Source of the DNA: Anaerolineae bacterium
Lineage (GTDB): Bacteria > Chloroflexota > Anaerolineae > 4572-78 > J111
Length of the DNA stretch: 60,401 nt
NCBI GenBank assembly: GCA_020433805.1
Contig: JAGRBZ010000008.1
Coordinates: forward strand, 1-60,401
Reading direction: 5' to 3'
In this document: positions 9,901-16,860 of the stretch, piece after piece
Layout of the letters: every line of letters begins with the position of its first letter
How positions within the stretch are numbered: the stretch's first letter is position 1
Position numbers and translations under genes: made by a program
The notes under the pieces: generated by a model
What the model was told of the DNA's origin: nothing
What the model saw: only the letters and a program-made list of their open reading frames with translations
The model's database searches: none

Positions 9901-11029
9901 CATCAACCATGAGAAGGCGAGATGGACGAGTGCGAAGTGAAAAATTGTCTGCATGCAGTACTTTCTGTACCCGCTCTTCGAAATGTGTTCCGGTCCTATT
10001 TAATTCCAAAATAGAACAACGTTGGCAGTTAAGGTAGTTAAAAATTTGGATAATAACGATATTATAAATCTCTACCAGATCGATAGTTTCAGTCAGCTGG
10101 CGCGTAGCCTCAAATAGAATGGCTAGCTCTTGTGTTCGTTCTTGTGTTTGCTCCAGCAACTGCGCATTCTCAATAGCTAGGGCAACCTGAGATCCTACTT
10201 CTTCTAGCAAGCTGATGTCATCAGATGTCCAGTCATTCTGTTCGTTGGTTTCTACTCCCAAAAATCCTATGTCTTCCCCATGAAGTTGAATTGGTAAGAA
10301 CAAGGCGCTATCGTTGCGATCTTTGGTGACCCTTTGAGATAACGTCTCGGCTGGCTGTGAGTCCATAGGAGAGACGTCATGCTGGTTGTACTGAAAGCTA
10401 ATCGGCTGCTTTTGCTTCGACGGTTGATATTGACTCTCAGAAGCTCTGTTTTGGATATTGTAAAGGGTGCGAACTTCTTGAACGCTGTCTTCTAATTGGC
10501 GAACGGTGCGATTATGGGCAATAAAAAAGGCTATAGTCCTGGTTATGGTTTCCAGAAATCTGATGTCTTCTTTATCAAAGTTGTCGGCGTTTTTAGCCTG
10601 AAACCGCAAGACCCCCAATAGTATTTGGCGGTGTTTAAGCGGTAAGATCAATTCAGAACCAAAATTACTTTGATTGTGGTCATGATCGTTTTCAAAAGAA
10701 CTTTGTGTCAAATCCGGAATGTAGAGAACTTTGCCTTGCTTAACAGCCTCACGAATGCTCTTGAGTTCTTCGAGCGAAAAGGTAGAAGAGTTTTGATCAA
10801 CGGATTTACTGCTCGATCCGCTTTCTAAATACAGCCATACTTCCTCCCCCGTTACCGAGAGTTTATAGATTTGAGCAGCAGCGTAGCCTAGTGTATCTAA
10901 TAAGGTATGCAATACATCTCGTAAAATATTTTCGGCCGTATCCTCTGAAGTGATCAACGCATTCACGGCCTGAAATAGCGTCAATTGGCGAGAAGATTTT
11001 TTTATAAAGCTTTGCTCAGTATCTATCAT
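3929..11029 (-). CDS. Giant eleven-GAF hybrid histidine kinase with two receivers
   Basis: A 2366-residue protein without a clear membrane segment. About eleven GAF or GAF-like units fill residues 1-1850, each ending in a linker helix of the type QxAxAIENAxLLEQT. The second and ninth units look degenerate. Then come a phosphoacceptor domain with H1870 (NMSHELRTPL), an ATPase domain (NLVSNACKFTEDG, DTGIGIPPAK, GGTGLGLPISRH), a receiver with D2159 (ILLDVIIPGKDG) and a second receiver with D2281 (IILDLNMPEMDG). The last receiver has HKAI where KP is usual and shares its C-terminal helix pattern with the receiver fused to the downstream PLP enzyme. This is the only kinase transmitter among three consecutive giant sensor genes (3929-19578), suggesting that it serves the two kinase-less neighbours. 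The ATG at 11029 is preceded by AAGGG. Cytoplasmic, ligand unknown. Confidence 0.9.
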   Translation of the reverse strand: MIDTEQSFIKKSSRQLTLFQAVNALITSEDTAENILRDVLHTLLDTLGYAAAQIYKLSVTGEEVWLYLESGSSSKSVDQNSSTFSLEELKSIREAVKQGKVLYIPDLTQSSFENDHDHNQSNFGSELILPLKHRQILLGVLRFQAKNADNFDKEDIRFLETITRTIAFFIAHNRTVRQLEDSVQEVRTLYNIQNRASESQYQPSKQKQPISFQYNQHDVSPMDSQPAETLSQRVTKDRNDSALFLPIQLHGEDIGFLGVETNEQNDWTSDDISLLEEVGSQVALAIENAQLLEQTQERTQELAILFEATRQLTETIDLVEIYNIVIIQIFNYLNCQRCSILELNRTGTHFEERVQKVLHADNFSLRTRPSRLLMVDDFLPLQQMITQPNEIIFHLGTSDIDPQLYDYLQQDKGTSTVGWFPLVVRGKLIAILEVEHFDERYLYAKNEIQLTRAIIAQVAVAIENAQLFQQTQEALAGTQKLFQISSSLVKSVNLDDIFNIILDNVKNYDVDRVSISLLDRSKEGHIESVTIVSTWDRDASKDVPIGSEFSARKFGLVEAFAQPPFTPLISQDLQSPEQDERMDEEFRQFALNELQAITLFSAPMFLGTEYKGVLSIYTRKPHTYTEQETRIYQTLADQAIIAIENHRLLETTKEERDRAALLYQLAQKLSSTNSVEDVQDVILSFSERIGATHTEIYITDGGAFLSVDSTIPQRQQMPADALARHAFLEGPEALALDRGERVILNRIDQQKWLLDKSVGMPAVNMTVCVPFFSQRSILHGVLTFFHAQSDGFTEENLATFDAIAIQAATSLENVWLLEKTTEVLSETELLYKASRRFNTAQSVEDLLDIMVDSFAEITTIDYMHIALVSCVNSDEILEGLNVIAEWSRETQEVLSTSIALPANQFSFIQDLRYDDAIEIHYDKLDVATQTQIETYQPGTRTILAVPLAVGRNWLGVLLLESKSERYQFKSNVINQITNLASQAAVVIQNLQLVAETQQNLYNSEILSNLGQQLLKAETIEDVFELAVSAIASTEPDRGASIFMYDQAADSIDLELVALWENPRKEWPSIPLSSHLSAEELGLASLLKTGNTVASNSIEKDERFSLLLKQLFKVMQIKSMVAVPIWLNMNVEGFILAGNEEDISFPPEFIRLYENIARETSVALENRRLLDETQHRARQLQTAAEVSQAATAYLDLDKLLFEAVDLIKDRFNFYHVSIFLVDDYRKYALVRASTGEIGQKMLAMKHKLEVGGQSIVGTATETGQPCIAMDVGTSVIHFNNPLLPNAHSEMALPLTAQGRIIGALDVQSTKRSAFDESDITILQSMANQLANAIQAARAVQELNTALDEVNKMHRHYVENQWATYIREQRAATQYRLTENGVILDEGGSILPGTNKAILEKKPIVVPATRAILDESEQEISDHRPTNGKSDRDSARWTRPLPERTSSLVVPLTLNGQAVIGTVDFELPKSTLDTIWEDDTLQIIEAITSQAAQAIESARLFEQTQISREEAEALYEVGRILVATEDEREMFNTVLGKMLSTLGLKQGGILLFEEDSRFGKLHALFESGKPIMRPRLRIPIEDNPSYQRLIETKQPVPIEDVSTDPLVASVRNINIPRGIVSLLLVPIIINDEVIGAIGADSLGKKHVFTESEINLAVAMADQLSITLQNRRLIEETKRRAILLQTSADVGRTATRILDQAAMLDQAVELIRERFNFYHVQIFLVDEAEQYAVLHKSTGETGRRLLEMHYKVAIGSQSVIGQVTAQRKPIVTRSTDFDTQPIFTYQRNELLPETEAELAIPLQVGDRLIGVLDVQSTSPQAFTEDEISTLDVLAAQLAIAIENAKAFKEQQETAERLKEIDKLKTQFLANMSHELRTPLNSIIGFSRVILKGIDGPLTELQKTDLTSIHNSGQHLLGLINNILDLSKIEAGKMELNFEETEIEPIIKTVMSTAMALVKDKSVILKQEIPENLPTIWADPTRIRQVILNLVSNACKFTEDGTVTTFVKVEQDCVIFSVTDTGIGIPPAKLSTIFEEFTQVDASTTRKAGGTGLGLPISRHFVEMHQGEIWVESTPNRGSTFSFSIPIEAPNDAVFEIDNFSLSLPDDTTTAEKLVIVIDDDPGVIALYKRFLEKQHYQVIGLEHTEDVVSQLKKLSPFAILLDVIIPGKDGWGLLKELKEDPFTKDIPVVVCSIASDKNRGFSLGATNYLIKPIVEDELIEALSHIDKQQNEAIKVLIVDDKADDILLTRRILEAQDNYIINEASNGKEGLNIVSNTAPDLIILDLNMPEMDGFTMIEKLKADEKTRSIPIIIVSGEQLTPDQHQLLTGQVEALLHKAIFTENELLEDVSQALDRLRQEEKKRSNSKLFL

Positions 11030-11041
11030 ATTTTTAGCCCT

Positions 11042-12775
11042 TTACTTCTCCACTGTGGTATCGGGTTCCGGAGAGCCGTTCGTTTTGGAAGTGGCAGTCA
11101 GTTGAATATAAGTACGTTTGCTCCCCAGTGCGTCACCTATTTCTTTTACTGTGGTTTGGAGAATAGTTTCAAGGTCGGTCGATGCTCTCACTTTTGTAGT
11201 GATGTTTTTTATTAACGCTTCACGCCTGGCCCGTTGTTGACTCTTCTGATAGCGCTGGGCATTGTCGAGAGCCATGGCGGTTTGGGTTACAAACGCCTTA
11301 AGTAGTCTAACGTGGGTTTCCTGAATAGATGCTTTACTATTCTTAAATCCGGCTTCTACTAATCCCACGTTTTCTTGGCGTAATACAATAGGCGTAAACA
11401 CTCTCACCCAATTTTCATGTCCTTCGGCCTGATAAAGATATCGATCATAACGATCATCCCAGCCCGTAATTACCTCGGTTTTTCCGGTTCTAATGATGTC
11501 TGCCATGATATCTTTTTCGTTTAAGGAACGATCTGACTGTTTAATGTTATTATCGGAGATGCCTACTCCCGCAATAGCCTTAATGCGTTGTTGGTCATCA
11601 TCAACGAGCGACAGTAAAAGATATTCAAAGCCGATTTCTCTAATACAGGTTTCAAAGAAAAGACTTACTATCTCATCGATTTTTAGTGTGCCTGAAAGGG
11701 ATTGTCCTAATCTTTGCAGTGCTGTTGTCTCACGCAATCGTGTTTCTGCTTCTTGGCGGGCGTGTCCAGCTCGCTCAAATAGATTAGCGTTGGCAATAGC
11801 GTTGGCTAATTGGTCGGCCATTGTTTGAAGCATCGTAATATCTTCTTCGGAAAAAGCACCCTGTTCTGTACTTTGCACAGTTAATGCTCCAATAACTTCC
11901 TCTCGACTAATGAGAGGTAGCGCCATTTCAGAGCGGGTTTCGGGCAGAATAGGGTTTTTAAATCGAACCGCATCCTGACCAACATCCAACGCAATTCGGG
12001 CTTCTCTATGGTAGACGCTCCAACCAATCATCGATTCTTTGCCGATTTTTAATTTGTGGTTTTGTTCAAGCTGTGTACGTCCGGCTTCGCCCGTACCGGC
12101 TCTTAGCACAGCCCATTCTTTTGCTTCATCAACTAAAAATAGTCCCACGTAGTAAAAGTTAAATTGATCCCGAATCAAATTAACAGAGGCCTCAATGAGA
12201 TCATCTACATCCAAAATTGAACTGGCCGCTCTGGAAACTTCAGCCGCCGTTTGCAACCGACCTGTTCGATACTGCGCTTCGGCTAACAGTCGACGGTTTT
12301 CTAGCCAGATCGCGAGTTGGTCGACGACAACTTGGCCAATTTCTATAGCACTCTGTGGAAAATTTCGATTTTCCTGACTGCTGCCTGCTCCTATAACGCC
12401 GATTGTTTGACCTCGTAGGGTGATAGGTAGATACAGCATAGATTTGGCGGGAAGAAGCTCTCTCATATGGTGACTATCTTTGGTGAGTTCGTGGGAAAAA
12501 ACATTACCAATAATGAGCGGTTGAGGGTGCGCAATTAAATGCTGAAAGAGCGCTTCTTCAGGTGGAATGGATAATTTCTTTTTAACCGGCTTGCCGTCGA
12601 CGTAAAGAGACCGAATTTTAATTTTATCACCGGCTTTGTTCAAAAGCGCTAACTTACCCGTCTCAACGTGGAGAAGTCGCAAATATGAACCTAGAACAGT
12701 CTCAAAAGTTGTTTGTTTGCTAGATGTGGTCGCCAATGCCTCTCCAATGCGATAGAGTGACTCGGTTCTTTCTAA
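11042..12775 (-). repeat. Paralogous segment A (GAF2 to end of the PAS/GAF protein)
   Basis: The 3' 1.7 kb of this gene encodes a domain series (GAF, GAF of the RIALDVG subtype, GAF, GAF, half GAF) that matches in order the 3' end of the neighbouring gene (15067-16860). Shared stretches include FYYVGLFLVDEA, HKLKIG, SEMALP and VIGALTVQS. It looks like an ancient tandem duplication followed by replacement of the 5' part by PAS domains. Confidence 0.75.
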
Positions 12776-15061
12776 TGCCTGAATTAGCCCCTCTTCCGCT
12801 TTTTGTTGTTCAACCAGAGCGGCTTGTGTTTGGTCTAGAAGCTGAGCATTTTCTAATGCGCCCGCTATCTGCTGCGCAATCGTTTTCGCCAGTTTTACCT
12901 CGTTGGGTTCAAATGTTCGCCCTGGCGTATCAAAGGCAACCCCCAACGTTCCGATAGTTTTGCTGTGACTGATTAATGGAGTGATCAAGAGGCAATGAAT
13001 GTTGAGTCTTTTCATTAAGCCATGCACAGCTGCTGTTTTTGGATTACTCTGGGCTTCAGTGACAACAATAGAGTTTCCAGTTTCGATTACGTAGCTTGAG
13101 GAATAATTGTTTTCAAGAGGGATCAAATAGCCTTCAGAGTCGGATTCTTGATTAATACCATAATCTGAAACCACGCGCAATGCGGTTTTTTTAGTGTTAA
13201 GCATCGCGATACCACTGCGACATGCTCCAAAAAGTTGTAGCATTTCCTGAGCGACGGCTCTAAAACTCTCTCGAGGGTCAGTTGCTAAAGTAATTGCCGT
13301 AGCAACGCGGTTTATAGCGGCTAATTCAGCATTTCGCTGTAAAATTTCTTGTTCCGCCTTTTTACGATGCGTGATGTCTGTCACCGCCCCTTCGAAGTAG
13401 GTTATGGTTCCTCTATTGTCGAGAACTGAGCGACCGTTCTCGGAAATCCAAATGATTTCGCCATCACGACGGTAAATTTTAGACTCGAAATCGGAAATTT
13501 GTCCTGACTTTTGTATATTTTTTATAAACGCATCACGTCGAGAAGGATCGACGTAAAGTTGATTTTTGATATCCGTTATGCTTTCGATTAACTCTTGTGG
13601 GGAGTCGTACCCATAGATACGTGCTAAGGCCGGGTTGGCACTGATATAACGCCCGTCTAGCGATGTTTGAAAAATACCTTCGATTGCATTTTCGTAAATA
13701 CTGCGATACTTTTCCTCTGCTTGCTGAAGTGCTTGTTCTGCTTCCTTACGTTCAGTGACGTCTTGCGTGATACCAAAGACCTTTACCACCCGGTTATCTT
13801 CCTGACGTTGAATACGACCAACCGTGTGAACATAGCGCGTTTCGTTATCTTTGTGTGTTATACGATGCTCAATTTCATAACTGTCGGTATCTGAAGCTAA
13901 AATTTCTTCAATAATGTTTGCAACATCTTCGCGGTCATCGGGATGGATGAGTGATAAAAATAAAGCAAAATCAATTTTGGTGGTTTCTGCTACACCAAAA
14001 ATTTCCTGGGTGCGCTTGCTCCATCTCACCTCTTCATTGATAAGATTCCAACTCCAGGTGCCGAGCTTGGCAACTTGATACGCTTCGGCAAGACGCTCTT
14101 CACTTTCTTGTAGCTTTTCTCGAATTTTCGAAGGAACGGTAATATCTTCTATAATACCTAATAGCGTTTGGGGGTTCCCCAGATTATCATAAATAGGTAC
14201 TTTAATGGTGCGGGCTAGAACATGACCTCGCTTTGTAGAAATTTCTTCTTGAGGTGTATCGACAATCGCGCCGTTTTCTATCACCAGTTGGTCTTTTTGG
14301 AGAGAGTCTTCAACTTCATTACCTTCAAATAAGTCAAAATCGTTTTTACCAAGAACAGTTTCCCCTTTGACACCAAAGATCTCTTCCATCTTTTTGTTCC
14401 AAACGGTAAACCGGTAATCTCGTTGTACATCTTTGGCAAAAATACCAACCGGAATAGCATCGATAACTTTACTGAGAAAATCTTTTTGGTGCAGAATCTC
14501 TAATTCGGCCTGTCTATGGTCAGTGACATCATTGCCGATACAGAGAATTTCCTTGATCTGACCGGTATCGTCAAAAATGGGTTTGTTAGACCAGGCGACC
14601 CAAACACGTTCTCCCGTACTGCGCATATTTTCGTTTTCATTATTGGTATAAGCATCGGGATTGGTAACAATGTTTTTGATTAATTCTGTCAGATTGCGCC
14701 CGTCTTCGTCGGTTGAAGGTACAATTGTTCCGACAGCATTCTGTCCAATGATTTCTTCAGGAGTGTAACCAAAAAATTTCTGGGCAAATTCATTAAGGCA
14801 TGTAACGTTACCGTCAGTATCTAATCTTAAAATGATGCTGTTTGCATTTTGGAGTAAAAATTTTTCTGTTAGTTGAAGTGCCTGATGGTTGGCATCAAGA
14901 TGATCTGTCTCGCTCATGCTATCAGGCGCAGCAAAACCCTGTTCTAATGTTTCTATTTGATGCAGAATTTTAGCCCATACCGGGTTCGTCTCTAGGTCGG
15001 GTTGGGTAGCAGCTAATTGCGCTAAATTGGCTTGGAGCTGTTCAATCGTTTTACTCGTCAT
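11042..15061 (-). CDS. PAS/GAF sensor protein without a kinase domain
   Basis: A 1339-residue protein made only of sensory modules. A short N-terminal helical segment is followed by four PAS/PAC units (about residues 66-185, 190-310, 315-440 and 445-570), each closing with an ITxxKxAE-type helix, then four full GAF domains and a final half GAF that stops after about 45 residues. No H box, N box, GGDEF, EAL, phosphatase or DNA-binding domain is visible, and the next gene starts 12 bases downstream, so no transmitter was lost to a frameshift here. The last roughly 580 residues are clearly paralogous to the end of the upstream 1503-residue protein. The small gaps on both sides (5 and 12 bases) argue for co-transcription with the giant hybrid kinase. 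I infer a sensory subunit or scaffold. Its ligands are unknown. Confidence 0.87.
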   Translation of the reverse strand: MTSKTIEQLQANLAQLAATQPDLETNPVWAKILHQIETLEQGFAAPDSMSETDHLDANHQALQLTEKFLLQNANSIILRLDTDGNVTCLNEFAQKFFGYTPEEIIGQNAVGTIVPSTDEDGRNLTELIKNIVTNPDAYTNNENENMRSTGERVWVAWSNKPIFDDTGQIKEILCIGNDVTDHRQAELEILHQKDFLSKVIDAIPVGIFAKDVQRDYRFTVWNKKMEEIFGVKGETVLGKNDFDLFEGNEVEDSLQKDQLVIENGAIVDTPQEEISTKRGHVLARTIKVPIYDNLGNPQTLLGIIEDITVPSKIREKLQESEERLAEAYQVAKLGTWSWNLINEEVRWSKRTQEIFGVAETTKIDFALFLSLIHPDDREDVANIIEEILASDTDSYEIEHRITHKDNETRYVHTVGRIQRQEDNRVVKVFGITQDVTERKEAEQALQQAEEKYRSIYENAIEGIFQTSLDGRYISANPALARIYGYDSPQELIESITDIKNQLYVDPSRRDAFIKNIQKSGQISDFESKIYRRDGEIIWISENGRSVLDNRGTITYFEGAVTDITHRKKAEQEILQRNAELAAINRVATAITLATDPRESFRAVAQEMLQLFGACRSGIAMLNTKKTALRVVSDYGINQESDSEGYLIPLENNYSSSYVIETGNSIVVTEAQSNPKTAAVHGLMKRLNIHCLLITPLISHSKTIGTLGVAFDTPGRTFEPNEVKLAKTIAQQIAGALENAQLLDQTQAALVEQQKAEEGLIQALERTESLYRIGEALATTSSKQTTFETVLGSYLRLLHVETGKLALLNKAGDKIKIRSLYVDGKPVKKKLSIPPEEALFQHLIAHPQPLIIGNVFSHELTKDSHHMRELLPAKSMLYLPITLRGQTIGVIGAGSSQENRNFPQSAIEIGQVVVDQLAIWLENRRLLAEAQYRTGRLQTAAEVSRAASSILDVDDLIEASVNLIRDQFNFYYVGLFLVDEAKEWAVLRAGTGEAGRTQLEQNHKLKIGKESMIGWSVYHREARIALDVGQDAVRFKNPILPETRSEMALPLISREEVIGALTVQSTEQGAFSEEDITMLQTMADQLANAIANANLFERAGHARQEAETRLRETTALQRLGQSLSGTLKIDEIVSLFFETCIREIGFEYLLLSLVDDDQQRIKAIAGVGISDNNIKQSDRSLNEKDIMADIIRTGKTEVITGWDDRYDRYLYQAEGHENWVRVFTPIVLRQENVGLVEAGFKNSKASIQETHVRLLKAFVTQTAMALDNAQRYQKSQQRARREALIKNITTKVRASTDLETILQTTVKEIGDALGSKRTYIQLTATSKTNGSPEPDTTVEK

Positions 15062-15066
15062 TGCCT

Positions 15067-16860
15067 TTAAATTTCCTCATCGTTACGAACATTGGCCGGT
15101 AATCCGCCTTTGTTTTTGCCGTGATGAATCCGTTCTTTTTGTTTATTTTGGGAGGCTGATAATGTGGTGCCGCTTCCCAGGTTAATACCGGCTTGTGATG
15201 TGCCTACAATCTTACCCAGTTCCGACACCGTTGTTTTTAGAATATCTTCGACCGTGATGGCGTTTTGGATTTTCTCGGTTACCTCCCGAATAATCTTTTC
15301 GCGTCGTGCGGCCTTTTGAGCTGCTTCGTAACGTTGAGCACTTTCCAGAGCCAGCGCGATTTGATCGATAAAGGTTTGAAGTAGTTCCACCTGATATTTC
15401 GGAATAGTATCGATGTGTTTTTCTTTGAAACCTGCTTCAACAACACCCATTGGCCGCTTTCTTAGCGTGATGGGGATAAAAACCCGGGCGCCCCAATTAG
15501 ACTGATGGGCCGCCTCAAAAATAAAGCGATCGAGTCGATCATCCCAACCTATGATAGTTTCTATCCGTTCGTTACGAACGACATCAGCTAAAATGTTGTC
15601 TTTATCCAAACTGTAAGAAGATCGATCGATATGTTCTTCGGTTACATTATGACCGGCAACAGCCCGAATTTCTTGACGTACCTCGTCAACCAAAGCGAGA
15701 ACGACGTAATCAAAATCAAGTAGTTGGCTACAGCTTTGGAAAAAGGCATTTGCTACGTCTTCAACTTTAAGTGTCCCTGACAGGGCCTGACTGAGCTGTT
15801 GTAGTGTCTGTGTTTCGCGCAGGTGGTTTTCTGCTTGCTCTCTCGCTTGTTCAACGTTTTCAAACAAGCTGGCGTTTGCTAGAGCGCTGCCTAATTGATC
15901 GGCCATTGTCTGTAGTAGTGTGATATCCTCATCAGAGAAAGCACTGCGCTCAACGCTTTGAACAGTTAAGGCTCCGATGACTTTGTCGTGGCTAATCATA
16001 GGCAATGCCATCTCTGAGTGGGTGTTGGGTAGATCGGGGTTTTGAAAGTGAACTGCATCTTCACCCACATCCAGAGCAATCCGAGCCTGGCGATTTGCGA
16101 TACTCCACCCAATCATCGACTCACCACCAATTTTGAGTTTGTGCTTTTTAGCCAATTGAATTTTCCCGGCTTCACCTGTACCGGCCTCTAACACAGCCCA
16201 ATCCCCAGCTTCATCGACTAGAAAAAGTCCAACATAATAAAATTCAAATTGATCACGGATGAGGTTGACTGATGTGTCAATTAGCTCATCAATATCCAGA
16301 ATTTGGCTGGCGGCTTGTGATACTTTCGATGCCGTTTGCAAACGCTCGGAACGGTATTGCGCCTCGGTAAGCAGATGTCGGTTTTCAAGAAAAATGGTAA
16401 CCTGGTCGGCAATGGCTTCACCAATATCAATATCGCTGGGGTCAAAGGTATAGCCTTCGTGCGTTACATCTACAACAAGGCTACCCATCAGTTGCTCTCG
16501 GCTTATGAAGGGAATAAAAAGCATAGATGTAATATTGCTATGGCCTCGCTCTTTTAGTATTTCTCTAACGAGTTCGTGATTTTGGGCGTCATCGATAATA
16601 AGGGGCGTAGGGTGTTCTTTTAGAAAATGATATACTTTATCTTCTTCTATGGGTATCGACAGGTAGGGAGTGACGGCTTGATTATTCACGAAGCGTGCTT
16701 GCGCTTTGATGGAATTGGTTGCTTTGTTAAAAAGCATAATCGTCCCCTGGCTCAACCCCAGAAGCTTTAAGTATTCGTCCAGAACAGCCTCAAATGTGTG
16801 ACCAATGTTGGTTGATGTTGCCAGATCATCACTAATGCGGTATAGGGTTTGGGTTCGGTC
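15067..16860 (-). repeat. Paralogous segment B (GAF6 to end of the GAF-array protein)
   Basis: Partner of the segment at 11042-12775, with the same domain order and the same half-GAF ending (VEDILKTTVSELGKIVG here, LETILQTTVKEIGDALG there). Protein-level similarity is obvious by eye. DNA identity was not measured. Confidence 0.75.

Noticed and set aside
15061..15067. Possibility that the GAF-array gene lost its kinase domain by a frameshift
   Set aside because: The next gene starts at once with its own N-terminus and PAS domains; no H box or ATPase remnants occur in any frame around the junction. The same holds at 11029-11042.
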